DNA from: Novipirellula artificiosorum
GTDB lineage: Bacteria; Planctomycetota; Planctomycetia; Pirellulales; Pirellulaceae
Reading direction: 5' to 3'
Length of the DNA: 64,000 nucleotides
Assembly (NCBI RefSeq): GCF_007860135.1
Contig: NZ_SJPV01000010.1
Coordinates: 236,005 to 300,004 of the forward strand
Under the pieces are notes generated by a model, which searched no databases, was not told the DNA's origin, and saw only the letters and a list, made by a program, of their open reading frames with translations. Shown piece after piece: positions 17,757-25,408 of this stretch. The translations under genes and the position numbers were made by a program. Positions within the stretch are counted from its first letter, which is position 1. Each line of letters begins with the position of its first letter.

Positions 17757-19079
17757 ATGACTCGAATATTGCTGCGGCCCCATTGTGCATTTTCCTTCGC
17801 CTGCGTGTTGGCCTTTTCGTTTGCATACGCTTCGCTTTGCAACGTTGTCGAGGCAGAAGATTGGCTGCAATGGCGAGGCCAAGATCGTGCGAACCACTCG
17901 CCGGAAACCGGGCTCTTCGAGGCTTGGCCCGAAGACGGTCCCGAGCTGGCGTGGATGGCCGAGGGACTCGGCAGTGGATATGCGAATGTGTCGGTCGCTG
18001 GGAACCGGATCTACACGTCAGGCGATTTGGAAGACAGCCAATCGGTCATCGCCGTGGATGCGACCGATGGAAGCATCCTATGGAAAACTGCGATCACCGA
18101 GTCAGTTCCCAAACATGGATACCCCGGCAGCCGCACCACACCGACCATCGACGACAATCGATTGTACATGGTCAGCAGCGACGGAAAGATCGTCTGTCTG
18201 GATGTGAGCAACGGAGACAAAATTTGGAGCCGCGACTTTAGCGATTGGAATGGAAAGATGATGAGCGGATGGGGGTTCAGTGAGTCACCGCTTGTCGATG
18301 GCAACAAGGTGATCTGCACACCGGGGGGTGACAAAGGCATGGTGGTCGCGCTGGACAAAACGACCGGCGAAGAGATTTGGGTATGCACGATGTCCGACCC
18401 GACCCCTGAGAACGATGGAAAACCACTGAAGGAAGGTGCGGGGTATTCCTCGCCGATCATCACCAACGGTGGCGGTGTCAAGCAATATGTCCAACTTGTC
18501 GGACGTGGCTTGATCGGCATTCGGGCAGAAGATGGCAAGCTGCTTTGGCAATACAACCGCGTTGCGAACGACACCGCAAATGTCCCAACAGCGGTCATCG
18601 ACGGTGAGTATGTCTTTACTAGCACTGGGTACAATACCGGTTCGGCGCTGTTGAAGTTGGTGGCTGCGGGAACCAACGATGTTGATGTCGAAGAGGTCTA
18701 CTGGTTGACAGGCCGGACGCTCCAGAACAAGCACGGAGGCATGACCCTGATCGATGGCTACATCTACTGTGGGCACGGCAACGGCCAAGGGATGCCCACG
18801 TGCGTTGACATGGCGACCGGCGAAATCACTTGGGGTCCCGAGCGAGCCAAGGGAAAAGGCGAGGCCAGTTTGATTCACGCGGATGGTCACATTCTGTATC
18901 GTCGTGAGGACGGCACCATCATGTTGACCAAGGTGAACCCCGAGGAACTTGAAATCGTCAGCGTCTTCGAACCTGCGTATCAGGAAGGCAAGAGTTGGGC
19001 CCACCCAGTAATCGCTGATGGCAAACTGTATTTGCGAGAGCAGGATAAGTTGATGTGCTACAAATTGAAGGCAAACTGA
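17757..19079 (+). CDS. Exported PQQ-binding-like beta-propeller protein
   Basis: 440 residues from an ATG preceded by AGGAA at 8 nt. A signal peptide (FACVLAFSFAYASL) ends near VEAEDWLQWRG, and the WLQWRGQDRANHS start is the usual opening of planctomycete PQQ-like outer membrane proteins. Repeats follow with the blade signature VIAVDATDGSILWKT, IVCLDVSNGDKIWSR, VVALDKTTGEEIWV and ADGKLYLREQDKLMCY. The repeats are structural; a bound PQQ cofactor is not implied, since many such proteins are cofactor-free. Probable periplasmic location. The longer upstream frame beginning at 17424 is rejected as a start. Confidence 0.88.
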   Translation: MTRILLRPHCAFSFACVLAFSFAYASLCNVVEAEDWLQWRGQDRANHSPETGLFEAWPEDGPELAWMAEGLGSGYANVSVAGNRIYTSGDLEDSQSVIAVDATDGSILWKTAITESVPKHGYPGSRTTPTIDDNRLYMVSSDGKIVCLDVSNGDKIWSRDFSDWNGKMMSGWGFSESPLVDGNKVICTPGGDKGMVVALDKTTGEEIWVCTMSDPTPENDGKPLKEGAGYSSPIITNGGGVKQYVQLVGRGLIGIRAEDGKLLWQYNRVANDTANVPTAVIDGEYVFTSTGYNTGSALLKLVAAGTNDVDVEEVYWLTGRTLQNKHGGMTLIDGYIYCGHGNGQGMPTCVDMATGEITWGPERAKGKGEASLIHADGHILYRREDGTIMLTKVNPEELEIVSVFEPAYQEGKSWAHPVIADGKLYLREQDKLMCYKLKAN

Positions 19080-19080
19080 T

Positions 19081-19278
19081 TTGACCAACCTCGCTCGGTT
19101 ACCCTGGATCGCTTGCTTCCTTTTTGTGCTGAGCGTATCCTCGCTGATGGCTCAACCGCCGGTGATCCCGGGAACGGCGTCGGTATCGGAGCGTTCTGGG
19201 GAACCGCTGATCGAGATGATTGTTCCATCCAAAGATGGAATCGTTGCTTGGAGCGACGTCGCATCGACGATTTCGTGA
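19081..19278 (+). CDS. Short exported peptide, possibly a truncated gene
   Basis: A TTG-initiated frame of 65 codons begins two bases after the propeller gene. It encodes a convincing signal peptide (WIACFLFVLSVSSLMAQ) and about 40 mature residues, ending at a TGA. The stop sits at the start of a 30-base tandem duplication (19271-19330), and a second frame stays open past it, so the gene may have been cut short by the repeat expansion or a frameshift. No family is recognised. Confidence 0.45.
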   Translation: MTNLARLPWIACFLFVLSVSSLMAQPPVIPGTASVSERSGEPLIEMIVPSKDGIVAWSDVASTIS

Positions 19279-19330
19279 TTGTCAATCGCTCCCACGTCGA
19301 TTTCGTGATTGTCGATCGTTCACACGTCGA
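19271..19330. repeat. Two-copy 30-base tandem repeat
   Basis: The unit TTTCGTGATTGTCAATCGCT followed by CCCACGTCGA occurs at 19271-19300 and again at 19301-19330 with three substitutions; a partial third copy begins at 19331. Each unit is ten codons long in one frame, encoding a DFVIV-RSHV-like repeat. It overlaps the end of the short exported peptide gene. Confidence 0.85.
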
Positions 19331-19413
19331 TTTCTTTGACCCGACCGCGGACGGCCATGCTCCGCCTGCTTGGGATTTCATTGTCGATCGGTTGTTATTA
19401 GCAACCAGTCGTT

Positions 19414-20814
19414 CTAATGACTAAGTGCCGCCGGCAATCCCGTGCCAGCAATGGCTACTGGTGGCGAGAGCGTAGGCGTTTTCGCAAGACCCCGCTGGTG
19501 GAGCGTCATTGCGATCCCTGCCAAGAAGAAGAGGAACATATTTGCCATGGGAATGATCGAGGCATCTTGAAACATCCCGTTGCAGAAGTAGGCTGCGAAT
19601 CCGCCCAACCAAAGTAGACCGCCATTGCGCACAGCAATCGACAGACTGGTGTTCCGAGCCAGTTGCCACCCGAGCGATGAAATCGTGATCAGGATGGAAA
19701 CGAAAATCGTCAGCCCCATTAAGCCAGAATCAACCAAGATCGACAAGAAGACGTTGTGTTGCGCATAGGGACGTGCTTGATTCAAAGGCATGTCGTAGGT
19801 TCGGATGTTGTGGTAGGAATCCGCGCACGCAAAATAGTGTCCGTAACCATGACCAAAGATGGGTTTGTCCTTAAACATCTCCCATGCAACGATGGCCAGT
19901 AGCGGACGTAGTTGAACGGACTTTTCCGCGTCAGCGGAGGTCAGGTTCTTGTCTCGCTTCATTCTCAGAAATTGGTCTTTCAACCCTGCAACGCTCGCGC
20001 CGCCAAGGACCACGATACTGGCCAAGCCGAGAACACGGACCCAGCGAGGAGAATAGACCAGCACGATCACGCCCATTGCGGCGATCGCACCAAGCCAACC
20101 ACTCCGTGTTAGCGTGCTGTAGACGCCCGCCAAGAGCGTGATCGTCAACAGGGAATAAACGAGCTTCATGCGCCGAGTCGAATGAATGATTCCCAGCACC
20201 GCAATCACCAAACCAATGCTGATGACAATCGCATTGCCGGAGGGATTCATGAGGGGCCCACGACCGCGACCAAAGAACTCCCACTCGGTGGGGTCCACGA
20301 CGTAGCGTGGAACCACCAAACGGTGAAGGCCCGTGACTTCGAATACGGCTGTGATCGCCAAGTACACGCTCAAGCCAAGCAGCATTCGTTGCACCCACAG
20401 CATGTCGCTTGCGCGGATATCGCTCAACCGGATAGCCACGTACATCCCGACGGGCATGGCAAAACATGACAGCCAATCCGAGATAGGGGATTGTCCTTGC
20501 GGTGCGGGACCACTGATCAAGGAGCTTACGAGCAGCCACATCAGCAACACTGCAACCCCCCAGTCCGTTCGAGTGAAGCGAGACCATTGCAGTTGCCCTT
20601 GTCGCCAACGAATCGCAAGCATGCCCAACAAGGCAACAAACAACAAACGATCGAGGCTCATTTGAATTGGGCCGTCGATCGAAAAGAACGCGGGGCCAAA
20701 AACGGTCCCTGTCAACAGAACCAATGCGCCGATGACCGGCGTTCGTCCATGTTGAAGCAGCGGGACGATCCAAAGAATCGCAGCGAGCACGAAGAGTGCG
20801 ATCATTAGAATCAT
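19414..20814 (-). CDS. O-antigen ligase / Wzy-type polymerase family membrane protein
   Basis: 466 residues with about eleven hydrophobic segments spread over the length. The Wzy_C region shows the periplasmic loop pattern of this family: STLTRSGWLGA in a central segment, and KDKPIFGHGYGHYF with a later QARPYAQHNVFLSILVDSGLMG, where HN followed by a hydrophobic helix is diagnostic. Members either ligate O-antigen to lipid A core or polymerise glycan repeats, and sequence alone does not separate these. The ATG follows GGAG in the 15-base gap after the acyltransferase gene, so the two are probably one transcript. Confidence 0.9.
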   Translation of the reverse strand: MILMIALFVLAAILWIVPLLQHGRTPVIGALVLLTGTVFGPAFFSIDGPIQMSLDRLLFVALLGMLAIRWRQGQLQWSRFTRTDWGVAVLLMWLLVSSLISGPAPQGQSPISDWLSCFAMPVGMYVAIRLSDIRASDMLWVQRMLLGLSVYLAITAVFEVTGLHRLVVPRYVVDPTEWEFFGRGRGPLMNPSGNAIVISIGLVIAVLGIIHSTRRMKLVYSLLTITLLAGVYSTLTRSGWLGAIAAMGVIVLVYSPRWVRVLGLASIVVLGGASVAGLKDQFLRMKRDKNLTSADAEKSVQLRPLLAIVAWEMFKDKPIFGHGYGHYFACADSYHNIRTYDMPLNQARPYAQHNVFLSILVDSGLMGLTIFVSILITISSLGWQLARNTSLSIAVRNGGLLWLGGFAAYFCNGMFQDASIIPMANMFLFFLAGIAMTLHQRGLAKTPTLSPPVAIAGTGLPAALSH

Positions 20815-20829
20815 GTTCTTGGTCTCCTA

Positions 20830-21969
20830 TCAGCCAGCGATCGACGATGAATAAGGAACGCAATTTGGGGACATCCGGATCGTGTCGGTCAAGCGAGATG
20901 CCGATTGCGGAGTGCGGCCACCCGTCACGAAGGCGAATACCGATGGTGCATAGCGACTGAACAGCAACGCGGTCACAAAACAGCTCAACACGACCGTTGG
21001 CGTGATCATCCAAAATGAAGTTGGTTCGCTGGTGAGCAGCGCTGCGGTCCGTTGAACGATGGCTCGCAGCGGAAACTCGTGCACCAAGTAGACAAAGAAA
21101 GCAGCTCCGGACAACCGAGACAACAAGGGAGTTCGCAACCGATAGCCGACGGACCAAATTGCCAAACATCCGGCTAAAATCGAGCACTTCTGAATCAACA
21201 AACTTTGAATGTCGTACTCGGTGACATACCAATTATCAAAATTGGGTTGAAGCATGATACGGGCAATCAAAAGACCGATCCAAACAAGGATCATACTGAT
21301 TGCCGTGAACGTACCAGCTCGCCCAAGACGCTCAAGCAGATCCACGCGATGGACTGCGGCACAACCGAGCGTGAAGAAAAAGAGCGTTTCGGTATGGAGG
21401 ACATACCAACCACCGACGATCGGCATCGGTTGCCAATCACTGAGCCAAAGCATCGCGACGAGGATCACAAAAGCATGACCCGTTTTGTCCACGGCCATTC
21501 GAAGCAACGGCGCGATCACAACCAAGACCATCAAGTCACGCAAGAACCACATCTGCTCGGCGGGTGGATGCACAAGCCAAGTCCATGTCAATTCAGCAAG
21601 GTTAAACGGAACAGGATCGCCTTCGATGGATCGAACACTGACCCAACTGAGCATCGCAATTCCGCCTATAACCAGATAGGGGATCAGTACCGTACGGCAT
21701 CGTTGACGCAACTTATTGAAATAGGTCTTGAATGAACCATCGTCACTTCGGAAATAGAAGAATCCGGCGGCAAATGCAAACAGGGGCACGGCAACACGCG
21801 CAACGCCGCCGATCAGAAACCCTTGCAGGAGTTGGTTATAGGATGCATCATGGACATTTGCCGAAGTGGGCATCGCCGATTGATAGTGGATCGCAACGAC
21901 CAACACCGTAGCCAACAGGCCAATGACCTGGAATGTCTGCTTCGTTTCGACGGAAAGCTCCGTGCGCAC
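20830..21969 (-). CDS. Acyltransferase family 3 membrane protein
   Basis: 379 residues with roughly ten membrane segments and no signal peptide. The opening FQVIGLLATVLVVAIHYQSA matches the acyltransferase-3 (OafA/YrhL-like) start, where the His in segment 1 is thought to be catalytic. VPLFAFAAGFFYF, RTVLIPYLVIGGI and QMWFLRDLMVLVVIAPLL follow in family order, and FFVYLVHEFPL is near the C-terminus. Such enzymes O-acylate sugars of surface polysaccharides. The neighbouring ligase gene supports a surface glycan role. The GTG start is the first good codon in frame; an alternative cannot be excluded. Confidence 0.9.
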   Translation of the reverse strand: MRTELSVETKQTFQVIGLLATVLVVAIHYQSAMPTSANVHDASYNQLLQGFLIGGVARVAVPLFAFAAGFFYFRSDDGSFKTYFNKLRQRCRTVLIPYLVIGGIAMLSWVSVRSIEGDPVPFNLAELTWTWLVHPPAEQMWFLRDLMVLVVIAPLLRMAVDKTGHAFVILVAMLWLSDWQPMPIVGGWYVLHTETLFFFTLGCAAVHRVDLLERLGRAGTFTAISMILVWIGLLIARIMLQPNFDNWYVTEYDIQSLLIQKCSILAGCLAIWSVGYRLRTPLLSRLSGAAFFVYLVHEFPLRAIVQRTAALLTSEPTSFWMITPTVVLSCFVTALLFSRYAPSVFAFVTGGRTPQSASRLTDTIRMSPNCVPYSSSIAG

Positions 21970-22007
21970 TCGTCCAGTTCCGATTGTAACGGTTTCAATG
22001 ATTCAGC

Positions 22008-22038
22008 AAAAAAGAGGGGCCGACCATGGGCCGACCCC
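22008..22038 (-). terminator. Rho-independent terminator after the M16 protease gene
   Basis: On the minus strand, GGGGTCGGCCCATGGTCGGC followed by CCC folds into a stem of about ten pairs (two G-U) with a short loop, followed by TCTTTTTT. It lies 62 bases beyond the protease stop and before the acyltransferase start, so it should separate these transcripts. Confidence 0.8.
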
Positions 22039-22100
22039 TGCTGAAACATAGTTCACGTTTTCATCGAACGCTGACGATCACGCCGATTTGCCGCGTTTGG

Positions 22101-24878
22101 CTACTCCTTGACGCTTGCAAAGTCGCCTGCAATCGCCATCACCAATTGATCGGGATCAATGTATTTACGAATCGCTTCATTGACCGAATCGACCGTCGCG
22201 TCTTGGATCTGCTGCTCGTGCTGGGCATAGTACTCCATCGTTCGATCATTGAAGATCGTCGACAAGAGTTCTGCGGCGAGGCCGGCATCGTCGACTCGTG
22301 TAACGCGATTTCGCTGCAAATAGGCCTCTTTCGCTTTTTCCAACTCCTCTTTGGTCACACCACCGTCAATCAAGCGATCGAGCTCCTCGCCAATGACACG
22401 AACGAGTTTCTCCCGATTCGCTGGATTGGTGATCGCATAGATCGTCAAATCGACTCGATGGTCCTTCGCTCTGGCTGATAAACTGCTACGGACACCGTAG
22501 GACAGCCCTTCTTGCTGACGCACGCGGTCCGCCAACCGGCTGCTCAGTCCGCCACCACCAAGAATAAAATTCCCCAGCGTCAATGCTGCGAATTCGGGTT
22601 CGGAATCGTCCATGGTATACTGCTGACTACTGAAAAAGAATGCGTTGGACTTATCCGGTGTCTCAATCACATCCATGGACCCTTCCACGTTGGGATGTGG
22701 GACGCGATCAACGCGGACATAGGGCTGGTCGGCTGTCCAACCCTCAAGTTGTTCGCGACCGAGCTTGCCGAGTTCTTCGATGTCGAAGTCGCCCACAACC
22801 GCAATCTCGCCCGCTTGGTTGCCGATGAAATGTTCATGCAAGTCGCGGACTTCTTCAACGGTGACCTTCTTGTACATGTCAATTTCCTCGTCGATCGATT
22901 GCACATACAAAACGTGGTCGGGTGCGTACGGCGCCAATCGCTTGCGCACGGATCGCGGCGATACAGCTTGAGGCTCATTCGAATTCTGTTGCAAGCTGGT
23001 AACAACCTGTCGCTTGATGACTTCCAATTCGTTCGCATCGAGACGCGGTTTGCGAAGGATTTGACCGATCAGTTCAACCACTTCTGGCAAGAATTCGCGT
23101 TTTGTCTTGACTTGCAATTGCAACAGTCCCACGGTGCTACTAACCGAAAGCTCCGCACGCAGTCGAGTGAGTTCATCTTGCAACGCTTGATAGTCCAACT
23201 CATCGGTTCCCCGTGACATCAGCATGCCGAGCAATTCGATTGCGCCGATCCTTCCTTGCAATGTCTGTTCGGTTCCAAATCGGAGGGTTAGGACCAGCGA
23301 GACGCTCTCACCACGCGTTTTCTTTGGGAGTGCGGCATATCGCATGCCGCCGACAAAGTCACCGCGTGTCGTGCGGTCTTCAATCGCGAGCGGTGAAGGA
23401 TCAAATTGCTCGCCCGCTGCAACGGCTTCTCGACCCTGATAGTCTTTGAAGAGTGTGATCAGATCAGGCGATTCGGGGATATCAATTCGCTGGGCTTCAT
23501 CGGATGGAATAAAGAGTCCAACGGTGCGATTGTTTTGGACAAAGTACCGCTCCGCTGCTTGTTGAACCTGTTCCACCGTCAACGATTCAATGCGGTCGCG
23601 ATACAACAAGTACAACCGCCAATCGCCTTGAGCGGCCCAATCGCTAAGCGACACGGCGATTTGGTCGGTATCGGCTGAGGCCAGTTCACGTTCCTTCAGA
23701 ATCTGCTGCCGAGCCCGTTCCACTTCTTGTTCCGTGATCGGATTGTCACGGAGCGATTCTTCGATGACGTCGATCAACTTCTGGCGTGCTTGCTCGATCG
23801 AATTGTCCTTTGGGATCTCCGCCAATGCCATGAAGAGGCCAGGTTCGGTGAGCCCGTAAGCCAAGGTGTAGACGTTACTGGCGATTTCTTTTTCGACCAT
23901 CTCTTTGTAGAGCCGACCGCTCGGTTCGTCACCGAGGACATAGACGAGGGCTTTCATTGCCGCATAGTCATCATGGCTTCCCGAGGGAATGTGGTAAGCC
24001 GCTCCGACAAATTGGACATCGCCGACTCGGCGAAGCACGACCGTCCGTTCACCGTCCTGGGGTGGCTCGACAGTGTAGGTGTCATCGATTGGCGTATCCG
24101 GATTCGACAGTTTGCCAAACGTTTCCTCGATTTGTTGTAGTGCATGTTGCGGTTCAAACTTCCCCGCCACGATCACCATGACGTTGTCGGGACGATAGTA
24201 TTTACGATAGAACTTACGCAGTTTAACAACGGGAACTCGTTCGATATCGCTGCGGTTTCCGATCGTAGATTGTCCATAGTTGTGCCAATCGTAAGCGGCC
24301 GATTGCATCCGTTGCATTAAGACACGAAGCGGCGAATTTTCACCGCGTTCGAATTCGTTTCGCACGACCGTCATCTCGCTTGCCAGATCTTCGCCGCGAA
24401 CAAAACTGTTGAGCAAACGATCCGATTCGAGATCCAACGCAAAACGAAGATTCTCATCGCTCGCCGGCAGGGTTTCGTAGTAATTGGTACGATCGAGCCA
24501 GGTCGTTCCGTTGAATCGAGCGCCACGGTCTTGCAACACTTTAGGCACTTCGGGAAATGTCGGCGTGCCTTTGAAGAGCATGTGTTCCAGCAGGTGGGCC
24601 ATGCCGGCTTCGCCGTAACCTTCGTGTCGCGAGCCAACAAAGACGGTCATGTTCACCGTGACGACTTCCTTGCTTTCGTCGGGAAACAACAACACACGGA
24701 CACCGTTATCAAGGCGGTATTCCGAAATCCCCTCGATCTCAACCACTGGTTCGGGTACTGTCATGTTCTCTTCTAATTCCGTTTGAGGTGATTCCTGTGG
24801 TCGCGAGGTCGATTCGTCCGCCAGCGCCGCCGTGACGATCAAAAGCGAGAGGAACAGGATCTGAATTCTGAACAGCAT
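22101..24878 (-). CDS. Exported M16 family zinc metallopeptidase, two-domain form
   Basis: 925 residues from the ATG at 24878 (GGAG about 12 nt upstream), beginning with a signal peptide (ILFLSLLIVTAALA). The inverted zinc motif HLLEH is at residues 95-99 (His95, Glu98, His99), followed by the downstream acidic segment MTVVRNEFERGEN that supplies the third ligand. A second M16-like half in the C-terminal part (for example FGTEQTLQGRIGAIELLGML and VRQQEGLSYGVRSSL) lacks the zinc motif, as usual for fused pitrilysin-like enzymes. Cleaves unknown peptides or proteins in the periplasm. Transcription ends at the hairpin at 22008-22038. Confidence 0.93.
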   Translation of the reverse strand: MLFRIQILFLSLLIVTAALADESTSRPQESPQTELEENMTVPEPVVEIEGISEYRLDNGVRVLLFPDESKEVVTVNMTVFVGSRHEGYGEAGMAHLLEHMLFKGTPTFPEVPKVLQDRGARFNGTTWLDRTNYYETLPASDENLRFALDLESDRLLNSFVRGEDLASEMTVVRNEFERGENSPLRVLMQRMQSAAYDWHNYGQSTIGNRSDIERVPVVKLRKFYRKYYRPDNVMVIVAGKFEPQHALQQIEETFGKLSNPDTPIDDTYTVEPPQDGERTVVLRRVGDVQFVGAAYHIPSGSHDDYAAMKALVYVLGDEPSGRLYKEMVEKEIASNVYTLAYGLTEPGLFMALAEIPKDNSIEQARQKLIDVIEESLRDNPITEQEVERARQQILKERELASADTDQIAVSLSDWAAQGDWRLYLLYRDRIESLTVEQVQQAAERYFVQNNRTVGLFIPSDEAQRIDIPESPDLITLFKDYQGREAVAAGEQFDPSPLAIEDRTTRGDFVGGMRYAALPKKTRGESVSLVLTLRFGTEQTLQGRIGAIELLGMLMSRGTDELDYQALQDELTRLRAELSVSSTVGLLQLQVKTKREFLPEVVELIGQILRKPRLDANELEVIKRQVVTSLQQNSNEPQAVSPRSVRKRLAPYAPDHVLYVQSIDEEIDMYKKVTVEEVRDLHEHFIGNQAGEIAVVGDFDIEELGKLGREQLEGWTADQPYVRVDRVPHPNVEGSMDVIETPDKSNAFFFSSQQYTMDDSEPEFAALTLGNFILGGGGLSSRLADRVRQQEGLSYGVRSSLSARAKDHRVDLTIYAITNPANREKLVRVIGEELDRLIDGGVTKEELEKAKEAYLQRNRVTRVDDAGLAAELLSTIFNDRTMEYYAQHEQQIQDATVDSVNEAIRKYIDPDQLVMAIAGDFASVKE

Positions 24879-25062
24879 CTCAGCAAGGCTCCGTATTGAT
24901 GAGTCAAAAACTGTGAAGATCAAGCCGAATATTGTAACGCGGTCGGCTGGATCGGGATAATGGGCGTGAGTGAAACCTGAATCCAAGGTAAACTACGCAC
25001 ACTTTCACCACAAAGGTTCTTCACGCTACACCGGAATCAACGAAAAGAGAGGGAAAATCCAG

Positions 25063-25404
25063 ATGAATCCGTCCGAAGCATCGCGTTGGATCGACGTTGG
25101 AAGTTCCAACGATCTGTCGGAATCGCAGGCTGTAGAAGTGGTCGCTGAGGATCAGGTGATTGCCATTTTCCGCCAACGAGGCCAGCTCTATGCTATCGAC
25201 GGTGTTTGCGCTCACCAAGGTGGTCCGATCGCAACAGGCGAGGTTCACGACGGCTGCGTCACATGTCCGTGGCACGGATGGCAATACGAATTAGCAACTG
25301 GAATTCAAACCATCAATAAGAAACCACTGCAGCGAGTTTTCCAGGTACGTGAGCGCGACGGACGCATTGAAATCGGCATCGACGACGAATCCTACACCCC
25401 ATAA
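25063..25404 (+). CDS. Rieske [2Fe-2S] ferredoxin-like protein
   Basis: 113 residues from the ATG at 25063, close after GAGAGGGAAA. The cluster ligands are clear: C49-x-H51 in VCAHQGGPIATG and C68-x-x-H71 in CPWHGWQYE. Length fits small soluble Rieske proteins such as NirD-like or dioxygenase ferredoxins. It presumably carries electrons to an oxygenase or reductase that is not next to it. DNA polymerase I starts four bases later, so they share a transcript, though a functional link is unlikely. The upstream frame from 24970 is not used because it overlaps the M16 promoter. Confidence 0.93.
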   Translation: MNPSEASRWIDVGSSNDLSESQAVEVVAEDQVIAIFRQRGQLYAIDGVCAHQGGPIATGEVHDGCVTCPWHGWQYELATGIQTINKKPLQRVFQVRERDGRIEIGIDDESYTP

Positions 25405-25408
25405 TGAT

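Noticed and set aside
19931..21232. 433-residue minus-strand frame across the ligase and acyltransferase genes
   Set aside because: It spans the join of two genuine genes in another frame; the translation has no family signal, and the true genes have clear membrane and motif patterns.
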